Positions 1 to 9,241 of a stretch of DNA of 64,000 nt are shown in pieces (the stretch's first letter is position 1; each line of letters opens with the position of its first letter). The notes beneath the pieces are model-generated. The model ran no database searches, had not been told where the DNA came from, and saw only the letters and a program-made list of their open reading frames with translations. A program made the position numbers and the translations under genes. The stretch comes from Verminephrobacter eiseniae EF01-2 (GTDB lineage: Bacteria > Pseudomonadota > Gammaproteobacteria > Burkholderiales > Burkholderiaceae_C), in the NCBI RefSeq assembly GCF_000015565.1, contig NC_008786.1, positions 3,038,001-3,102,000 of the forward strand. The letters are read 5' to 3'.

Positions 1-124
1 TGTGCCCGTCTCATCAAGGAACACAAGCTTTGTTGCGTCAAGTGCTGGCTGGCTTTCCTTCCATGCAACCCGATCCGCTTGCACATCCTTACGCTCTTGC
101 TCGCTGGCGTGCAGAGTTTTTTTT
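1..124 (-). CDS. IS630-family transposase, start of the DDE catalytic part (partial)
   Basis: Read leftward from the A8 run in the frame skipped by orfA, the sequence is KKTLHASEQERKDVQADRVA and then a segment ending LVFLDETGT at the window edge. The Asp in FLDETGT is the first acidic residue of the DDE catalytic triad in this family. No independent start codon is evident, so it is probably expressed only as a frameshift fusion with orfA. The rest of the catalytic domain lies outside the window. Confidence 0.65.
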
Positions 125-454
125 AAAGCTCAAACCCCATTTATTCAGTTGGTGCCATAGGGCTGGGGCTTTGATCGTTATCCCATGCTCGGCCAGCCGT
201 TCGCACATCTCGCGCAGTGTCAAATCCGCTCTGTCTTTAATCCATTCCCGCAACATAGGCTCCACTGGAGCAAGGCAAGATTTCCGATGCCCGCCAATCT
301 GGAAACTATGTCGAATACCTTCTTCAAGACGCGTCTTGACTTGGTACACCCATACTCGACTGACTTCAAAACGCTTGGCAATATCGGTAGGACGATCTCC
401 TTGTTCTATCGCCTTCAGCACCCTATCTCGCAAATCCTGCGAATACGCTTGCAT
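89..454 (-). CDS. IS630-family transposase, N-terminal part (orfA)
   Basis: This 121-residue protein starts MQAYSQDLRDRVLKAIEQGD and carries the helix-turn-helix DNA-binding region of IS630 transposases (about residues 5-60), followed by a second helical DNA-binding segment ending in WGLSFKK. After this point the reading frame should continue into TLHASEQERKDV, but a run of eight A residues (plus-strand T at 117-124) puts that continuation in another frame, and this frame ends in RQRARA. Full-length activity would need slippage at the A run to join it to the DDE domain. Alternatively the run has gained one base and the transposase is broken. Family identity is well supported; activity is unknown. 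Confidence 0.8.
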   Translation of the reverse strand: MQAYSQDLRDRVLKAIEQGDRPTDIAKRFEVSRVWVYQVKTRLEEGIRHSFQIGGHRKSCLAPVEPMLREWIKDRADLTLREMCERLAEHGITIKAPALWHQLNKWGLSFKKNSARQRARA

Positions 455-526
455 TGCATACTCCTTCAGAAAAAAGACGCCGCATCATATCATGAATTGT
501 TTGGTTTTAAGTCAAATATGCTCTAA

Positions 527-811
527 CGGAATTGCGCCAGACGGAATCGTGGATTGGGGGCGGCAGGCTGCGTCAGCGCGCTGCGCGAAGCAATTTTTGC
601 GCTTGCCGTCGATGGCTGGGCTTCAGTCGATGCCGCTGCGGATTGGATCAGCGCCCAATACCCGGATCAGACGCCGGAGAAGTATGGCTGCCGGACCTGG
701 CGTCAGGTGATCCATGAATCGCGCCGCTTCGATTTACGTTACAGAGACGAAGACTGTCGGAAGCAGGCCTGGTACCAAGAGCGAACCAAGGTCCAGAAAG
801 TTGGACGGTAG
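527..811 (+). pseudogene. 3' remnant of an NYN-domain/OST-HTH (LOTUS) protein gene
   Basis: The frame reads LREAIFALAVDGWASVDAAA, then a segment with PEKYGCRTWRQVIHES and FDLRYRDEDCRKQAWYQER before the stop at 811. I recognise this as the C-terminal OST-HTH/LOTUS domain found in bacterial NYN-nuclease proteins, whose full length is usually around 250 residues or more. The catalytic NYN domain is missing. A stop codon in frame at 524-526 coincides with the probable edge of the IS630 element, so the gene looks truncated by that insertion. A TTG at 554 could still initiate an 85-residue product, but nothing suggests it is functional. The domain assignment is from memory of the family. Confidence 0.6.
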
Positions 812-878
812 CTGGAGGCCAAGCCGGCAGTCGGACGCTGGGGAGGATTGGAATCGCCCCTGACGTGCCCCTGAAACG

Positions 879-908
879 AAACAAGGACCCGAAGGTCCTT
901 GTTTTTAC
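879..908. terminator. Bidirectional intrinsic terminator
   Basis: A perfect 9-bp inverted repeat (ACAAGGACC / GGTCCTTGT, 881-902) with a CGAA tetraloop is followed by T residues on the plus strand and preceded by an A-rich stretch. It can end transcription of tRNA-His from the right and of the NYN remnant from the left. Confidence 0.8.
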
Positions 909-918
909 TAGCATTTCT

Positions 919-995
919 TGGGGTGGCTGATGGGACTCGAACCCACGACGACAGGAATCACAATCCTGGACTCTACCAACTGAGCTACAGCCACC
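919..995 (-). tRNA. tRNA-His (GTG)
   Basis: The minus strand folds as a complete tRNA: acceptor stem GGTGGCT/AGCCACC, D-arm TAGCTCAGTTGGTAGA, anticodon loop TTGTGAT with anticodon GTG, T-arm GTGGGTTCGAACCC (read through 930-945) and an encoded CCA at 921-919. As in other tRNA-His genes the first G can serve as G-1 opposite C73. It is followed on its 3' side by the terminator at 879-908 and lies just downstream of ppiD. Confidence 0.95.
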
Positions 996-1098
996 GTAGC
1001 CGCGCATTGTAGCCGGTGATTTGGCCCCTTCGGGGCCAGCGCCATCGATCGCCGCCCGTTGCCGTCCATTGGAGGGACCCGGCGGCAGCCGGCCGGCG

Positions 1099-3030
1099 TC
1101 AATTTTCTGCGATCTCTGGCGCCGCGACTTGCGGGCGTGGCGCCTGGATCCGGACCTTCAGGCGCTGCTTGAGCAGTTCGTAGTAGGCCAGGACCTCGGC
1201 CCGCGCCAGCCACTGCGCGTACTGCTGCTGCTCCTGTTGCGCGCGCTGCGCATCGGGCGCCTGGCGCGCGAGCACGCGGTTGATCTTGACCACCGCGTAG
1301 CCAGCAGCCCCCAGGTCGACGCCCGTCCATGCGGGCAGCGCGTCAGCGGGCGTGCGCAGGGCCGCATCGATCACCGGGCGCGGCAGGTTTTGGCCCTGCC
1401 CGCGCGCGATTTCGGTGGCGGCCGCCAGCCCTGTGGCCGTGGCGGGGTCGGCTTTCCAGGCGCTCAGTTTGGCCTGGCCTTCCTGCTGCGCCAGTGCTGC
1501 CGATTTTTCCGCCACATACAGGCTGCGCACGCGTTCGCGCACCTGCGCCAATGGCAGGGTGCTGGCAGGGGTGTAGCTGGTCACGCGGCCGGCGGCCATT
1601 TGCTGAGGGCCTATTTCCACGGCTTCGGTGTTGCGTTTGTTTTGCAGCGTATCCGGCGCGAACAGCGCCTGCAGGAATTTGCTGCTGGCCAATGCGCCCT
1701 TGGCGCCGGGCGCCGGGGTGCGGCTGACATTGGTGGCGCTTTGCAGCTTGAGTTTGAGCTTGTCGGCCACGGGCAGCAGGCTGTCGGCCTGCTCGTACAC
1801 CGCGTTGCTGAAGGATTCGGCCATTTCGGCAAATTGGCGCTGCGCCCGCTGCTGCCCCAACTCGGCGGCGATGACCGCCCGCGCCTCCTCGAAACCGGGC
1901 TGGGGCGGGGTCTTGATGTCGGTCAGTTCGATGATGTGGTAGCCGAATTCGGTTTCCACCACATCGCTGATCTGGCCTTTCTTCAGCGCGAAGACGGCTT
2001 CTTCGAACGGCTTGGTCATCGCGCCACGGGCGAAGAAGTTCAGATCGCCTCCGGCGGCGGCGGAGCCTTTGTCGTCTGACGATTGCTTGGCCAGTGGGGC
2101 AAAGTCTGCCGGTGTCTTGCGCAGTTGGGCCAGTAGCTCGGTGGCGCGGGCCTTGGCTTTTTCGCGCTCTGCCGCCGGGGCATCCTTGGCGACGCTGATC
2201 AGGATGTGGCTGGCGCGCCGCTCTTGCTTGGCCATGATCCGTGGCAGGTAGTCGCTGTCGTAGTAGCTGCGCAGTTCGTCTTCGGGCACGGTGATGGTGG
2301 CGCGCACGCTGTCCAGGTCCAATACCAGATATTCCACCGTTGCCTGTTCGGGCTGCCGGAACTGTGCGGGATGCGCGTCGTAGTAGCTTTGCAGGTCGGC
2401 ATCCGTGGGCAAGACCCGACCGGCAAAGTCCGGGGCGTCGAAGCGGGCCACCTGTATGTCGCGCCGCTCGTACAGCGCGTCCAGCGCCAGTCGAGCCTGG
2501 GCGTTGGCGACCAAGGCCGTGCTGAGCACGGCATCGAGTACCTGGTCCGCCGCGATGTTGCGGCGCAGGTTGGCTTCAAAGACTTCGGGGGTGACGCCCT
2601 GGCCGACCAGCAATGCGCGGTAGGCATCGGCATCGAGCGTTCCGTCGGCCCGCTTGAGCGCTGCAATCGCGGGGGTTTCCTGCAGGCTGCGGATCAGGCG
2701 CGCGTCGCTGGTCACCAGGCGCATCTGCTGCGCTGCAGCATCGAGCACGCGCTCGCGCACCAGGCGCTCCAGCGTGGCGTAGCGCGCCAGGGGGGAGTCC
2801 AGCAGCCGGGCGTCGACCGTGGGCGACTGTGCGCGGATGCGGTCGCTCTCCTGGCGGTGGGCCCTGTCCCAGTCGGCCTGGCTGATGTCGTGGCCATCGA
2901 CCCGCGCGACCACGGGGCTGGCTTCGGAGAAGTAGTTGCGGTCGGTGCCGACCAGCACAAAAGCCGGAATGATCAGCAAGAACAAGAAGATCATCACGAT
3001 CTTGGAGTGCTTGCGGATGGTTTCAAACAT
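1099..3030 (-). CDS. ppiD: Peptidyl-prolyl cis-trans isomerase D (periplasmic folding chaperone)
   Basis: PpiD is an inner-membrane-anchored periplasmic chaperone that assists proteins emerging from the Sec translocon. The 643-residue product begins MFETIRKHSKIVMIFLFLLI, giving a short cytoplasmic tail and one membrane anchor (about residues 11-30). A SurA-like N-terminal domain follows (VDGHDISQADWDRAHRQE), then a parvulin domain near residues 270-365 (ASHILISV, GGDLNFFARGAMTKPFEEAV, FGYHIIELTD), then a C-terminal chaperone region. The length matches the family. It sits downstream of hupB and tRNA-Val, the usual hupB-tRNA-ppiD order in this group. Start chosen at ATG 3030, which gives the signal anchor. 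Confidence 0.93.
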   Translation of the reverse strand: MFETIRKHSKIVMIFLFLLIIPAFVLVGTDRNYFSEASPVVARVDGHDISQADWDRAHRQESDRIRAQSPTVDARLLDSPLARYATLERLVRERVLDAAAQQMRLVTSDARLIRSLQETPAIAALKRADGTLDADAYRALLVGQGVTPEVFEANLRRNIAADQVLDAVLSTALVANAQARLALDALYERRDIQVARFDAPDFAGRVLPTDADLQSYYDAHPAQFRQPEQATVEYLVLDLDSVRATITVPEDELRSYYDSDYLPRIMAKQERRASHILISVAKDAPAAEREKAKARATELLAQLRKTPADFAPLAKQSSDDKGSAAAGGDLNFFARGAMTKPFEEAVFALKKGQISDVVETEFGYHIIELTDIKTPPQPGFEEARAVIAAELGQQRAQRQFAEMAESFSNAVYEQADSLLPVADKLKLKLQSATNVSRTPAPGAKGALASSKFLQALFAPDTLQNKRNTEAVEIGPQQMAAGRVTSYTPASTLPLAQVRERVRSLYVAEKSAALAQQEGQAKLSAWKADPATATGLAAATEIARGQGQNLPRPVIDAALRTPADALPAWTGVDLGAAGYAVVKINRVLARQAPDAQRAQQEQQQYAQWLARAEVLAYYELLKQRLKVRIQAPRPQVAAPEIAEN

Positions 3031-3147
3031 GGTGGATCTTTCAGGGGCAGGGGCGAACCTGCACTCGGAAAAACGCAGGGCGAGGCTGCGTTCGGAAAAA
3101 CGAAAGGCGAACCTGGGTTCGCCTTGGGGTTTGACGGTGTTCGATGG

Positions 3148-3223
3148 TGGTGGGTCCTGACGGTCTCGAACCGCCGACCTGCTCCGTGTAAAGGAGCCGC
3201 TCTACCGACTGAGCTAAGGACCC
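3148..3223 (-). tRNA. tRNA-Val (TAC)
   Basis: The minus strand gives GGGTCCTTAGCTCAGTCGGT at the 5' end, an anticodon stem GCTCC/GGAGC with loop TTTACAC (anticodon TAC, valine), a T-arm with GGTTCGAGACC, acceptor closure AGGACCC, then A and an encoded CCA. It lies between hupB and ppiD. Confidence 0.95.
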
Positions 3224-3258
3224 TGTTCGAGGGGCTTGGACCCGCAGTGAGCGGCCCG

Positions 3259-3531
3259 TTAGTTCAACGCATCTTTCAATGCCTTGCCGGGGCGGAACTT
3301 CGGCACTTTGGCGGCCTTGATTTTAATCGCCGAGCCGGTGCGGGGGTTGCGACCCGTGCGGGCGGCGCGTTTGCCAACGGCAAAGGTGCCGAAACCGACG
3401 AGCGAGACGGTTCCGCCTTTTTTCAGAGTCTTTTTGACCGCCTCGATCGTGGATTCCAGCGCGCGCGCAGCGGCTGCTTTGGAGATGTCGGCGTTGTCAG
3501 AGATGTACTCGATCAGTTCGGTTTTGTTCAC
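3259..3531 (-). CDS. hupB: DNA-binding protein HU (beta-type)
   Basis: This 90-residue histone-like protein bends and compacts DNA as a dimer. The sequence [20 protein letters not shown] ... [20 protein letters not shown] ... [20 protein letters not shown] is the complete HU fold, including the GRNPRTG beta-arm tip whose proline intercalates into DNA. The start is the GTG at 3529-3531; a longer in-frame extension exists upstream but does not belong to the family, and 90 residues is the standard length. A promoter-like pair lies about 145 bases upstream (3675-3703). The tRNA-Val and ppiD genes follow downstream on the same strand. Confidence 0.95.
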   Translation of the reverse strand: MNKTELIEYISDNADISKAAAARALESTIEAVKKTLKKGGTVSLVGFGTFAVGKRAARTGRNPRTGSAIKIKAAKVPKFRPGKALKDALN

Positions 3532-3674
3532 AAAAAGCCTCTCGGAAAAGAGTTGATGGAATGCCCTCAGCGGCATCTGGTCTTCACATGTATGACAGCA
3601 CGACCGGGAGGGCTGGCGGAGGGCAGGCGGGGAAAAAAAGGGTGGGCGCACATGGCAGCGGCTGCTGCATCAGG

Positions 3675-3703
3675 ATTAAAGCCATCGGGTTTCGGGGTGT
3701 CAA
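3675..3703 (-). promoter_or_regulatory. Sigma-70-type promoter for hupB
   Basis: On the minus strand a perfect TTGACA (3703-3698) is separated by exactly 17 bases from TTTAAT (3680-3675), five of six matches to the -10 consensus. Transcription would start near 3667 and give a leader of about 135 bases before the hupB GTG. The match is seen directly; promoter activity is inference. Confidence 0.65.
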
Positions 3704-3740
3704 TACGGGATTGATAGCGGTCGATTCTAATCGTGTTTCA

Positions 3741-3762
3741 CGGTGTCACAGTTGTGACACCG
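3741..3762. promoter_or_regulatory. 22-bp palindrome upstream of the hupB promoter
   Basis: The arms CGGTGTCACA and TGTGACACCG are perfectly complementary around a 2-bp centre. The site lies 38 bp upstream of the hupB -35 box, between hupB and the 3' end of the dehydrogenase gene at 3851. There is no T-tract on either side, so it is more likely a protein-binding site than a terminator. The rest of the 3532-3850 gap shows no gene. Confidence 0.4.
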
Positions 3763-3850
3763 GCTTGCCGCGCATTCTGTCGCAAACCTGCCATACCAGC
3801 AACACATGTATATTGACACACCAGCCCCGGTCATGCTCAAACGTCAAACG

Positions 3851-4945
<1,095 letters not shown>

Positions 4946-5027
4946 TCCTGTGCTCCTGAAAACATGGCCGCCAGCGCATCCGGATCATGCGCCGGCGCCG
5001 GAAAAATGGGCGCGCCTTGGCATACCC

Positions 5028-5594
5028 TCAGCGCGCCCGGGCCCGAATCTCGGGCAGCGCCTTGCGCAGGTAGTACACCATCGACCAGACCGTGAGCACG
5101 GCCGAGGCCCAGATCAGCCAGCGGCCCCACAGCCCGGTATCCATCACGCCGAACAGCCGCCCGTGGTAGAGCAAAAAGGGGATGGCCAGCATCTGCACCA
5201 CGGTCTTGACCTTGCCGAGCATGTGCACGGCCACGCTCTTGCTGGCGCCGATCTGCGCCATCCATTCGCGCAGCGCCGAGATCGTGATCTCGCGCCCGAT
5301 GATGATCAGTGCCACGAACACATCGCAGCGCTGCAACTGCACCAGCACCAGCAGCGATGCGCAGACCAGGAATTTGTCGGCCACCGGGTCCAGGAAGGCG
5401 CCGAACGACGAGGCCTGGTTCAACTTGCGCGCCAGGTAGCCGTCGAGCCAGTCGGTGGCGGCAAACAGCACGAACAGCACGGTGGCGATCAGGTTGCGCG
5501 TGGCCGGCTCCAGTGGCGCGTAGAACACCCCGACGATCAAAGGTATTGCGACGAAGCGCGTCCAGGTCATCACGGTGGGAATCGTCCAAAACAT
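5028..5594 (-). CDS. pgsA: CDP-diacylglycerol-glycerol-3-phosphate 3-phosphatidyltransferase
   Basis: PgsA makes phosphatidylglycerol phosphate, the committed step to phosphatidylglycerol and cardiolipin, in the inner membrane. The 188-residue protein has the CDP-alcohol phosphotransferase motif DWLDGYLARK ... GAFLDPVADK, supplying the essential aspartates, and four to five hydrophobic segments. Length and start (MFWTIPTVMTWTRFVAIPLI) are typical. It follows uvrC by 41 bases on the same strand, the common uvrC-pgsA pairing of proteobacteria, and is probably co-transcribed with it. Confidence 0.95.
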   Translation of the reverse strand: MFWTIPTVMTWTRFVAIPLIVGVFYAPLEPATRNLIATVLFVLFAATDWLDGYLARKLNQASSFGAFLDPVADKFLVCASLLVLVQLQRCDVFVALIIIGREITISALREWMAQIGASKSVAVHMLGKVKTVVQMLAIPFLLYHGRLFGVMDTGLWGRWLIWASAVLTVWSMVYYLRKALPEIRARAR

Positions 5595-5635
5595 GGCGGC
5601 GATTGTGTCATGGCGCGCTGCGGCGCCAGCGCGGT

Positions 5636-7693
5636 TCAGCGCAATGCACGGTAGATCTCTTCGGCCAGCGCGCGCGAGATGCCGTCGACGGTGATCAGGT
5701 CCTCCACGCTGGCCGATGCCACGCCGCGCACGCCACCGAAGCGTTGCAGCAGCCGGGCGCGTTTCTTCGGGCCTACGCCGGCAATCTCCTGGAGCTGGCC
5801 GCCGCCCGTGCGCACCCTGGCGCGCGCGGCGCGCATGCCGGTGATCGCAAAACGGTGGGCTTCGTCGCGGATTTGCGCCACCAGCATTAGCGCCGCCGAG
5901 TCCTTGCCCAGGGAGGCCTTCTCGCGCCCGTCGGCAAACACCAGTTCTTCCAGGCCCACCTTGCGGCCTTCGCCCTTTTCCACGCCCACGATGCGCGTCA
6001 GATCCAGGCCCAGGGCCGTGAACACCTCGCGCGCCACGCCGACCTGGCCCTTGCCGCCGTCGATCAGCACCAGGTCGGGCAGGCGCGCCTGGCCCTGCGC
6101 GGGCGCAGCGGGCCGGGCTGCACAGTCGACGCCACCGGCTTCGTGCGCGGCCTCGGCCAGCTTGCCGTAGCGGCGCGTGAGCACCTGGCGCATCGCGGCG
6201 TAGTCGTCACCGCCGGTGATGCCATCGATCTTGTAGCGGCGGTACTCGCTGCTTTGCATCTTGTGGTGGTGGAACACCACGCATGAAGCCTGGGTGGCTT
6301 CGCCGGCCGTGTGCGAGATGTCAAAGCACTCGATGGTCAGCGGGTCCAGGTCTGCCAGCGGCAGGTCCAGCGCCTCGGCCAGGGCGCGCGTGCGCGCCTG
6401 CTGCGAGCCTTCTTGCGCCAGCAGGCGGGCCAGTTGCAGGTCGGCATTTTTTTGCGCCATCTCCAGCCAGGCGCGGCGCTGCTCGCGCGGCTGGTGCACG
6501 GCGGTGATGTGGACCGTGCCGCGCAGGGGGTGGCCGCCGCTTGACGCGGCCGGGGGGGGATCACCGCCTTGCGCGGCCGGGGCGTGATCACCGCCTTGCG
6601 CGGCGGTGAGGTGCCCGGACAGCGCTTCGAGCAATGCCTTGTCCAGCGGCGTGCTGGTCACCAGCACCGGGGGCGGCGCAACGACCATGTAGTGCTGGGC
6701 CACAAAGGCTTCGAGCACCAGCGCCTCGACGGGGCGGGGGGGCGTGGCCGGGGCTTCTTCGGCGTCTCGTGTCTCTTGCTCGAACAAGGCGGCGTCTTCC
6801 AGATGGGTCGGGAAGTAAGGGCGGTCGCCCAGGTGGCGCCCGCCGCGCACCATGGCCAGGTTCACGCAGGCGCGCCCGCCTTGCACGCGCACGGCCAGGA
6901 TGTCTACGTCCTTGTCATGCGCACTTTCTATCGACTGCTGGTGCAGCACGCGCGACAGCGCCTGCATCTGGTTGCGCACCTCGGCTGCCTGCTCGAACGC
7001 CAGTTGCCCGGAATACGCCATCATGCGCGCCTCCATGGCCTGCAGCAGTTCCTGCGTCTGGCCGCTCAGCAGCGCCTGGGCATGCTGCACATCGACGGCG
7101 TAGGCTTCGGGCGCAATCAGGTTCACGCAAGGGCCGCTGCAGCGCTTGATCTGGTAGAGCAGGCAGGGCCGCGTGCGGTTGGCGAACACCGTGTCCTCGC
7201 AGGTGCGCAGCCGAAAGACCTTTTGCAGCAGTTCGATGCTTTCCTTGACCGCCCAGGCGCTGGGGTAGGGGCCGAAGTAGCGGTGCTGCTTGTCCACCGC
7301 GCCGCGGTAGTAGGCGATGCGGGGAAAGCGCTGGCCCGGCGCATCGCGGCCCGCGCTGCTGGCGGGCGCGCCGGTGATCTTCAGGTAGGGGTAGCTTTTG
7401 TCGTCCCGAAACAGGATGTTGAACCTGGGGTTTTGCGTCTTGATCAGGTTGTTTTCCAGCAGCAGCGCCTCGGCCTCGGAGCGCACCACCGTGGTCTCCA
7501 GGCGCGCAATCTTGCAGACCATGTGGCCAATGCGCGTGCCGCCATGGTTCTTCGTGAAGTAGCTGGCTACGCGGCGCTTGAGGTGTCGCGCCTTGCCCAC
7601 GTACAGCAGCAGGCCCTGGCTGTCGAAATAGCGGTAGACCCCGGGCAACGCAGGCAGTGCAGCCACCTGGGCCAGCAGTTCTTCGGAATGCAC
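5636..7693 (-). CDS. uvrC: UvrABC system protein C (excinuclease subunit C)
   Basis: UvrC makes both incisions in nucleotide excision repair. Visible domains are the N-terminal GIY-YIG nuclease ([20 protein letters not shown]), the central UVR segment ([20 protein letters not shown]), the RNase H-like nuclease ([26 protein letters not shown]) and C-terminal tandem helix-hairpin-helix ([17 protein letters not shown]). I chose the GTG at 7691-7693 because it follows an AAAGG sequence at good spacing and gives [20 protein letters not shown]; a GTG at 7748 would add 19 residues. The linker before the RNase H domain contains a 27-bp direct repeat (6561-6614). Product about 685 residues. Confidence 0.94.
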   Translation of the reverse strand: MHSEELLAQVAALPALPGVYRYFDSQGLLLYVGKARHLKRRVASYFTKNHGGTRIGHMVCKIARLETTVVRSEAEALLLENNLIKTQNPRFNILFRDDKSYPYLKITGAPASSAGRDAPGQRFPRIAYYRGAVDKQHRYFGPYPSAWAVKESIELLQKVFRLRTCEDTVFANRTRPCLLYQIKRCSGPCVNLIAPEAYAVDVQHAQALLSGQTQELLQAMEARMMAYSGQLAFEQAAEVRNQMQALSRVLHQQSIESAHDKDVDILAVRVQGGRACVNLAMVRGGRHLGDRPYFPTHLEDAALFEQETRDAEEAPATPPRPVEALVLEAFVAQHYMVVAPPPVLVTSTPLDKALLEALSGHLTAAQGGDHAPAAQGGDPPPAASSGGHPLRGTVHITAVHQPREQRRAWLEMAQKNADLQLARLLAQEGSQQARTRALAEALDLPLADLDPLTIECFDISHTAGEATQASCVVFHHHKMQSSEYRRYKIDGITGGDDYAAMRQVLTRRYGKLAEAAHEAGGVDCAARPAAPAQGQARLPDLVLIDGGKGQVGVAREVFTALGLDLTRIVGVEKGEGRKVGLEELVFADGREKASLGKDSAALMLVAQIRDEAHRFAITGMRAARARVRTGGGQLQEIAGVGPKKRARLLQRFGGVRGVASASVEDLITVDGISRALAEEIYRALR

Positions 7694-7769
7694 GGCAGCA
7701 CCTTTTTTGCTATCGAAACAAAGGGCGGCCAGCGCAGGAAGATCATGCACCGGCCAAGCATTTTCATCA

Positions 7770-8759
7770 TCACTGCGCTGCCAGTTTCAGGGTTTTGACC
7801 ACAGGGGCCCAACTGGCCAGGTCGGCCTGGACCTTGTCGCCCAGTTGCCGGGGGTTTTGGTAGTCGGCAGTGACGCCATACTCAAGCGCCTTTTGCCTGA
7901 AGGCCGTGCTCTGCACCACGGTGCGGATGTCGGCGCTGAGCTTGTCGATCACGGGCTTCGGCACTGCGGCCGGTGCGAACACGGCAAACCACGAGGTGGC
8001 GTCCACCTTGGGGTAGCCGGCTTCGGCGGTGGTGGGCACATCGGGCAGGTTGTGCAGGCGCTCCTTGCCGGTCACGGCCAGCACGCGCAGCTTGCCGGTG
8101 GCCGCATGGGGCAGGAACGACGGCGCGGTGCCAAAAGTCAGGTCCACCTGGTCGCCGAGCAGGTCTTGCAGCGCCGGGCCGGTGCCCTTGCCGTAGGGCA
8201 CATGGACCATTTGGATGCCGGCATGCTGCTCGAGCATCACGCCCGTCACATGCTGCAGCGAGCCGGTGCCCGCAGAGGCGTAGTTGAGTTTGCCGGGGTT
8301 GGCCTTGGCGTAGGCGATCAAATCGGCCAGCGTCTTGACCGGCAGGCTGCTGCGCACCACGATGATCTGCGGCGCGGAGAGCACATTGGCCACCGGCTGG
8401 AAGTCCGCATGTTCCCACTGTTTTTGCGGGGTGATCAGCGGCGTGATCACATGGTAGCCGGAATACTGCATCAGCAAGGTGTAGCCATCGGGCGCCGCGC
8501 GCTTGACGGCCGTGGCGGCGATGCTGCCGCCGCCCCCGCCCCTGTTGTCCACCACCACCGACTGGCCCAGCACCGGCGCCAACGCCTGGGCCAGCATGCG
8601 GGCCGACAGGTCGGTGGTGCCGGCGGCGACGGTGGGCACGACCATGGTCACGGTCCGGCTCGGGTAGGCGTCTTGCGCCGATACGCCGGCTGCGGCCAGC
8701 ACGGCAACCAAAGTCATTGCCAGCGAGTTCAATGGCGGGCGTAGGCGGGGCATTGTCAT
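7770..8759 (-). CDS. Bug-family tripartite tricarboxylate transport binding protein
   Basis: Bug proteins are periplasmic receptors for carboxylates, serving TctAB-type transporters or sensing. The 329-residue product has a signal peptide ([20 protein letters not shown]), the N-terminal [37 protein letters not shown], the ligand-loop segment [19 protein letters not shown] and [10 protein letters not shown], all typical. Start taken at ATG 8759 (ATG 8753 is equally possible); a longer open frame reaching 9050 crosses repeats and lacks family similarity. No TctA/TctB membrane genes are adjacent, which is common for the expanded Bug repertoire of this group. The ligand is unknown. Confidence 0.88.
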   Translation of the reverse strand: MTMPRLRPPLNSLAMTLVAVLAAAGVSAQDAYPSRTVTMVVPTVAAGTTDLSARMLAQALAPVLGQSVVVDNRGGGGGSIAATAVKRAAPDGYTLLMQYSGYHVITPLITPQKQWEHADFQPVANVLSAPQIIVVRSSLPVKTLADLIAYAKANPGKLNYASAGTGSLQHVTGVMLEQHAGIQMVHVPYGKGTGPALQDLLGDQVDLTFGTAPSFLPHAATGKLRVLAVTGKERLHNLPDVPTTAEAGYPKVDATSWFAVFAPAAVPKPVIDKLSADIRTVVQSTAFRQKALEYGVTADYQNPRQLGDKVQADLASWAPVVKTLKLAAQ

Positions 8760-8777
8760 CAGGGGGTCGTCAGTGGG

Positions 8778-8804
8778 GTCAATGAGGCCAATGAGGTCAA
8801 TGAG
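8778..8804. repeat. 9-bp direct repeat, three units
   Basis: GTCAATGAG, GCCAATGAG and GTCAATGAG stand head to tail just upstream of the Bug gene start. The remainder of 8760-9036 shows no convincing gene; the first fold-back element begins at 9037. Confidence 0.6.
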
Positions 8805-9036
8805 GCCGGCAGGGCCCATCCGGTCGATGAGGCCGCGATGCGGGCCACCGCATCGCGGGCGGCACCTGCGGCCTGCGGTGCGGCGCCGGAGTTGGCGCGA
8901 GGTTGGATTTTTTGCATGGCGGCCGTCGACGCGAGCAGGCCGATCGGCGCGCTGCACAGTCTGCGGGGGATGGGCAAGTTCATGGCGTTGGTTCAGGCTG
9001 TCGGCGCGCGGGCCTGCGCAACGCGCCATCATAGTC

Positions 9037-9201
9037 CAGTGTCGCGTCACCGATCATCTGTCGGTCTGCGCTGGCCATCGAAGCGCATCGCGGCGTTGCA
9101 TCGCTTGCCAATACAGCTCGGTATGGGCTGCGCGATGCGCCTTGCGCTGCGCTCCGATGGCTGCGCGCAGCCTACGACATCTGATCGGTGACGCGACACT
9201 A
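9037..9201. mobile_element. Fold-back MITE-like element, copy 1
   Basis: A ~163-bp element bounded by perfect terminal inverted repeats (AGTGTCGCGTCACCGATCA at the left, its complement at the right). The two halves are imperfect inverted copies along their whole length, so the element can fold into one long hairpin around the sequence AATACAGCTCGG. The same sequence recurs at 39929-40092 and 42440-42604 with only a few differences. A TA follows the right end; at the left the corresponding dinucleotide here is CA. It encodes no protein. It sits between the Bug gene and earP. Confidence 0.85.
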
Positions 9202-9241
9202 GCCGCACCGTGGGGCAGGTGCAGGGTACGATCCGACCCCG

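Larger units (their letters stand above)
1..523 (-). mobile_element. IS630-family insertion sequence, partial (runs off the left edge)
   Basis: The left end of the window holds a leftward IS630-type element: a helix-turn-helix orfA (89-454) followed by the start of a DDE-type orfB that continues beyond base 1. The likely outer boundary is a TA dinucleotide at 524-525, because IS630 elements insert at TA. To its right begins a gene fragment of unrelated function (NYN/OST-HTH), so the element appears to have interrupted that gene. The terminal inverted repeat cannot be verified because the other end lies outside the window. The boundary is inference; the family assignment rests on the protein sequence. 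Confidence 0.7.

Noticed and set aside
1..523. The IS630 element as mobiliser of the fold-back elements
   Set aside because: Both may use TA targets, but the visible end of the IS does not match AGTGTCGCGTCAC, so no link can be claimed.
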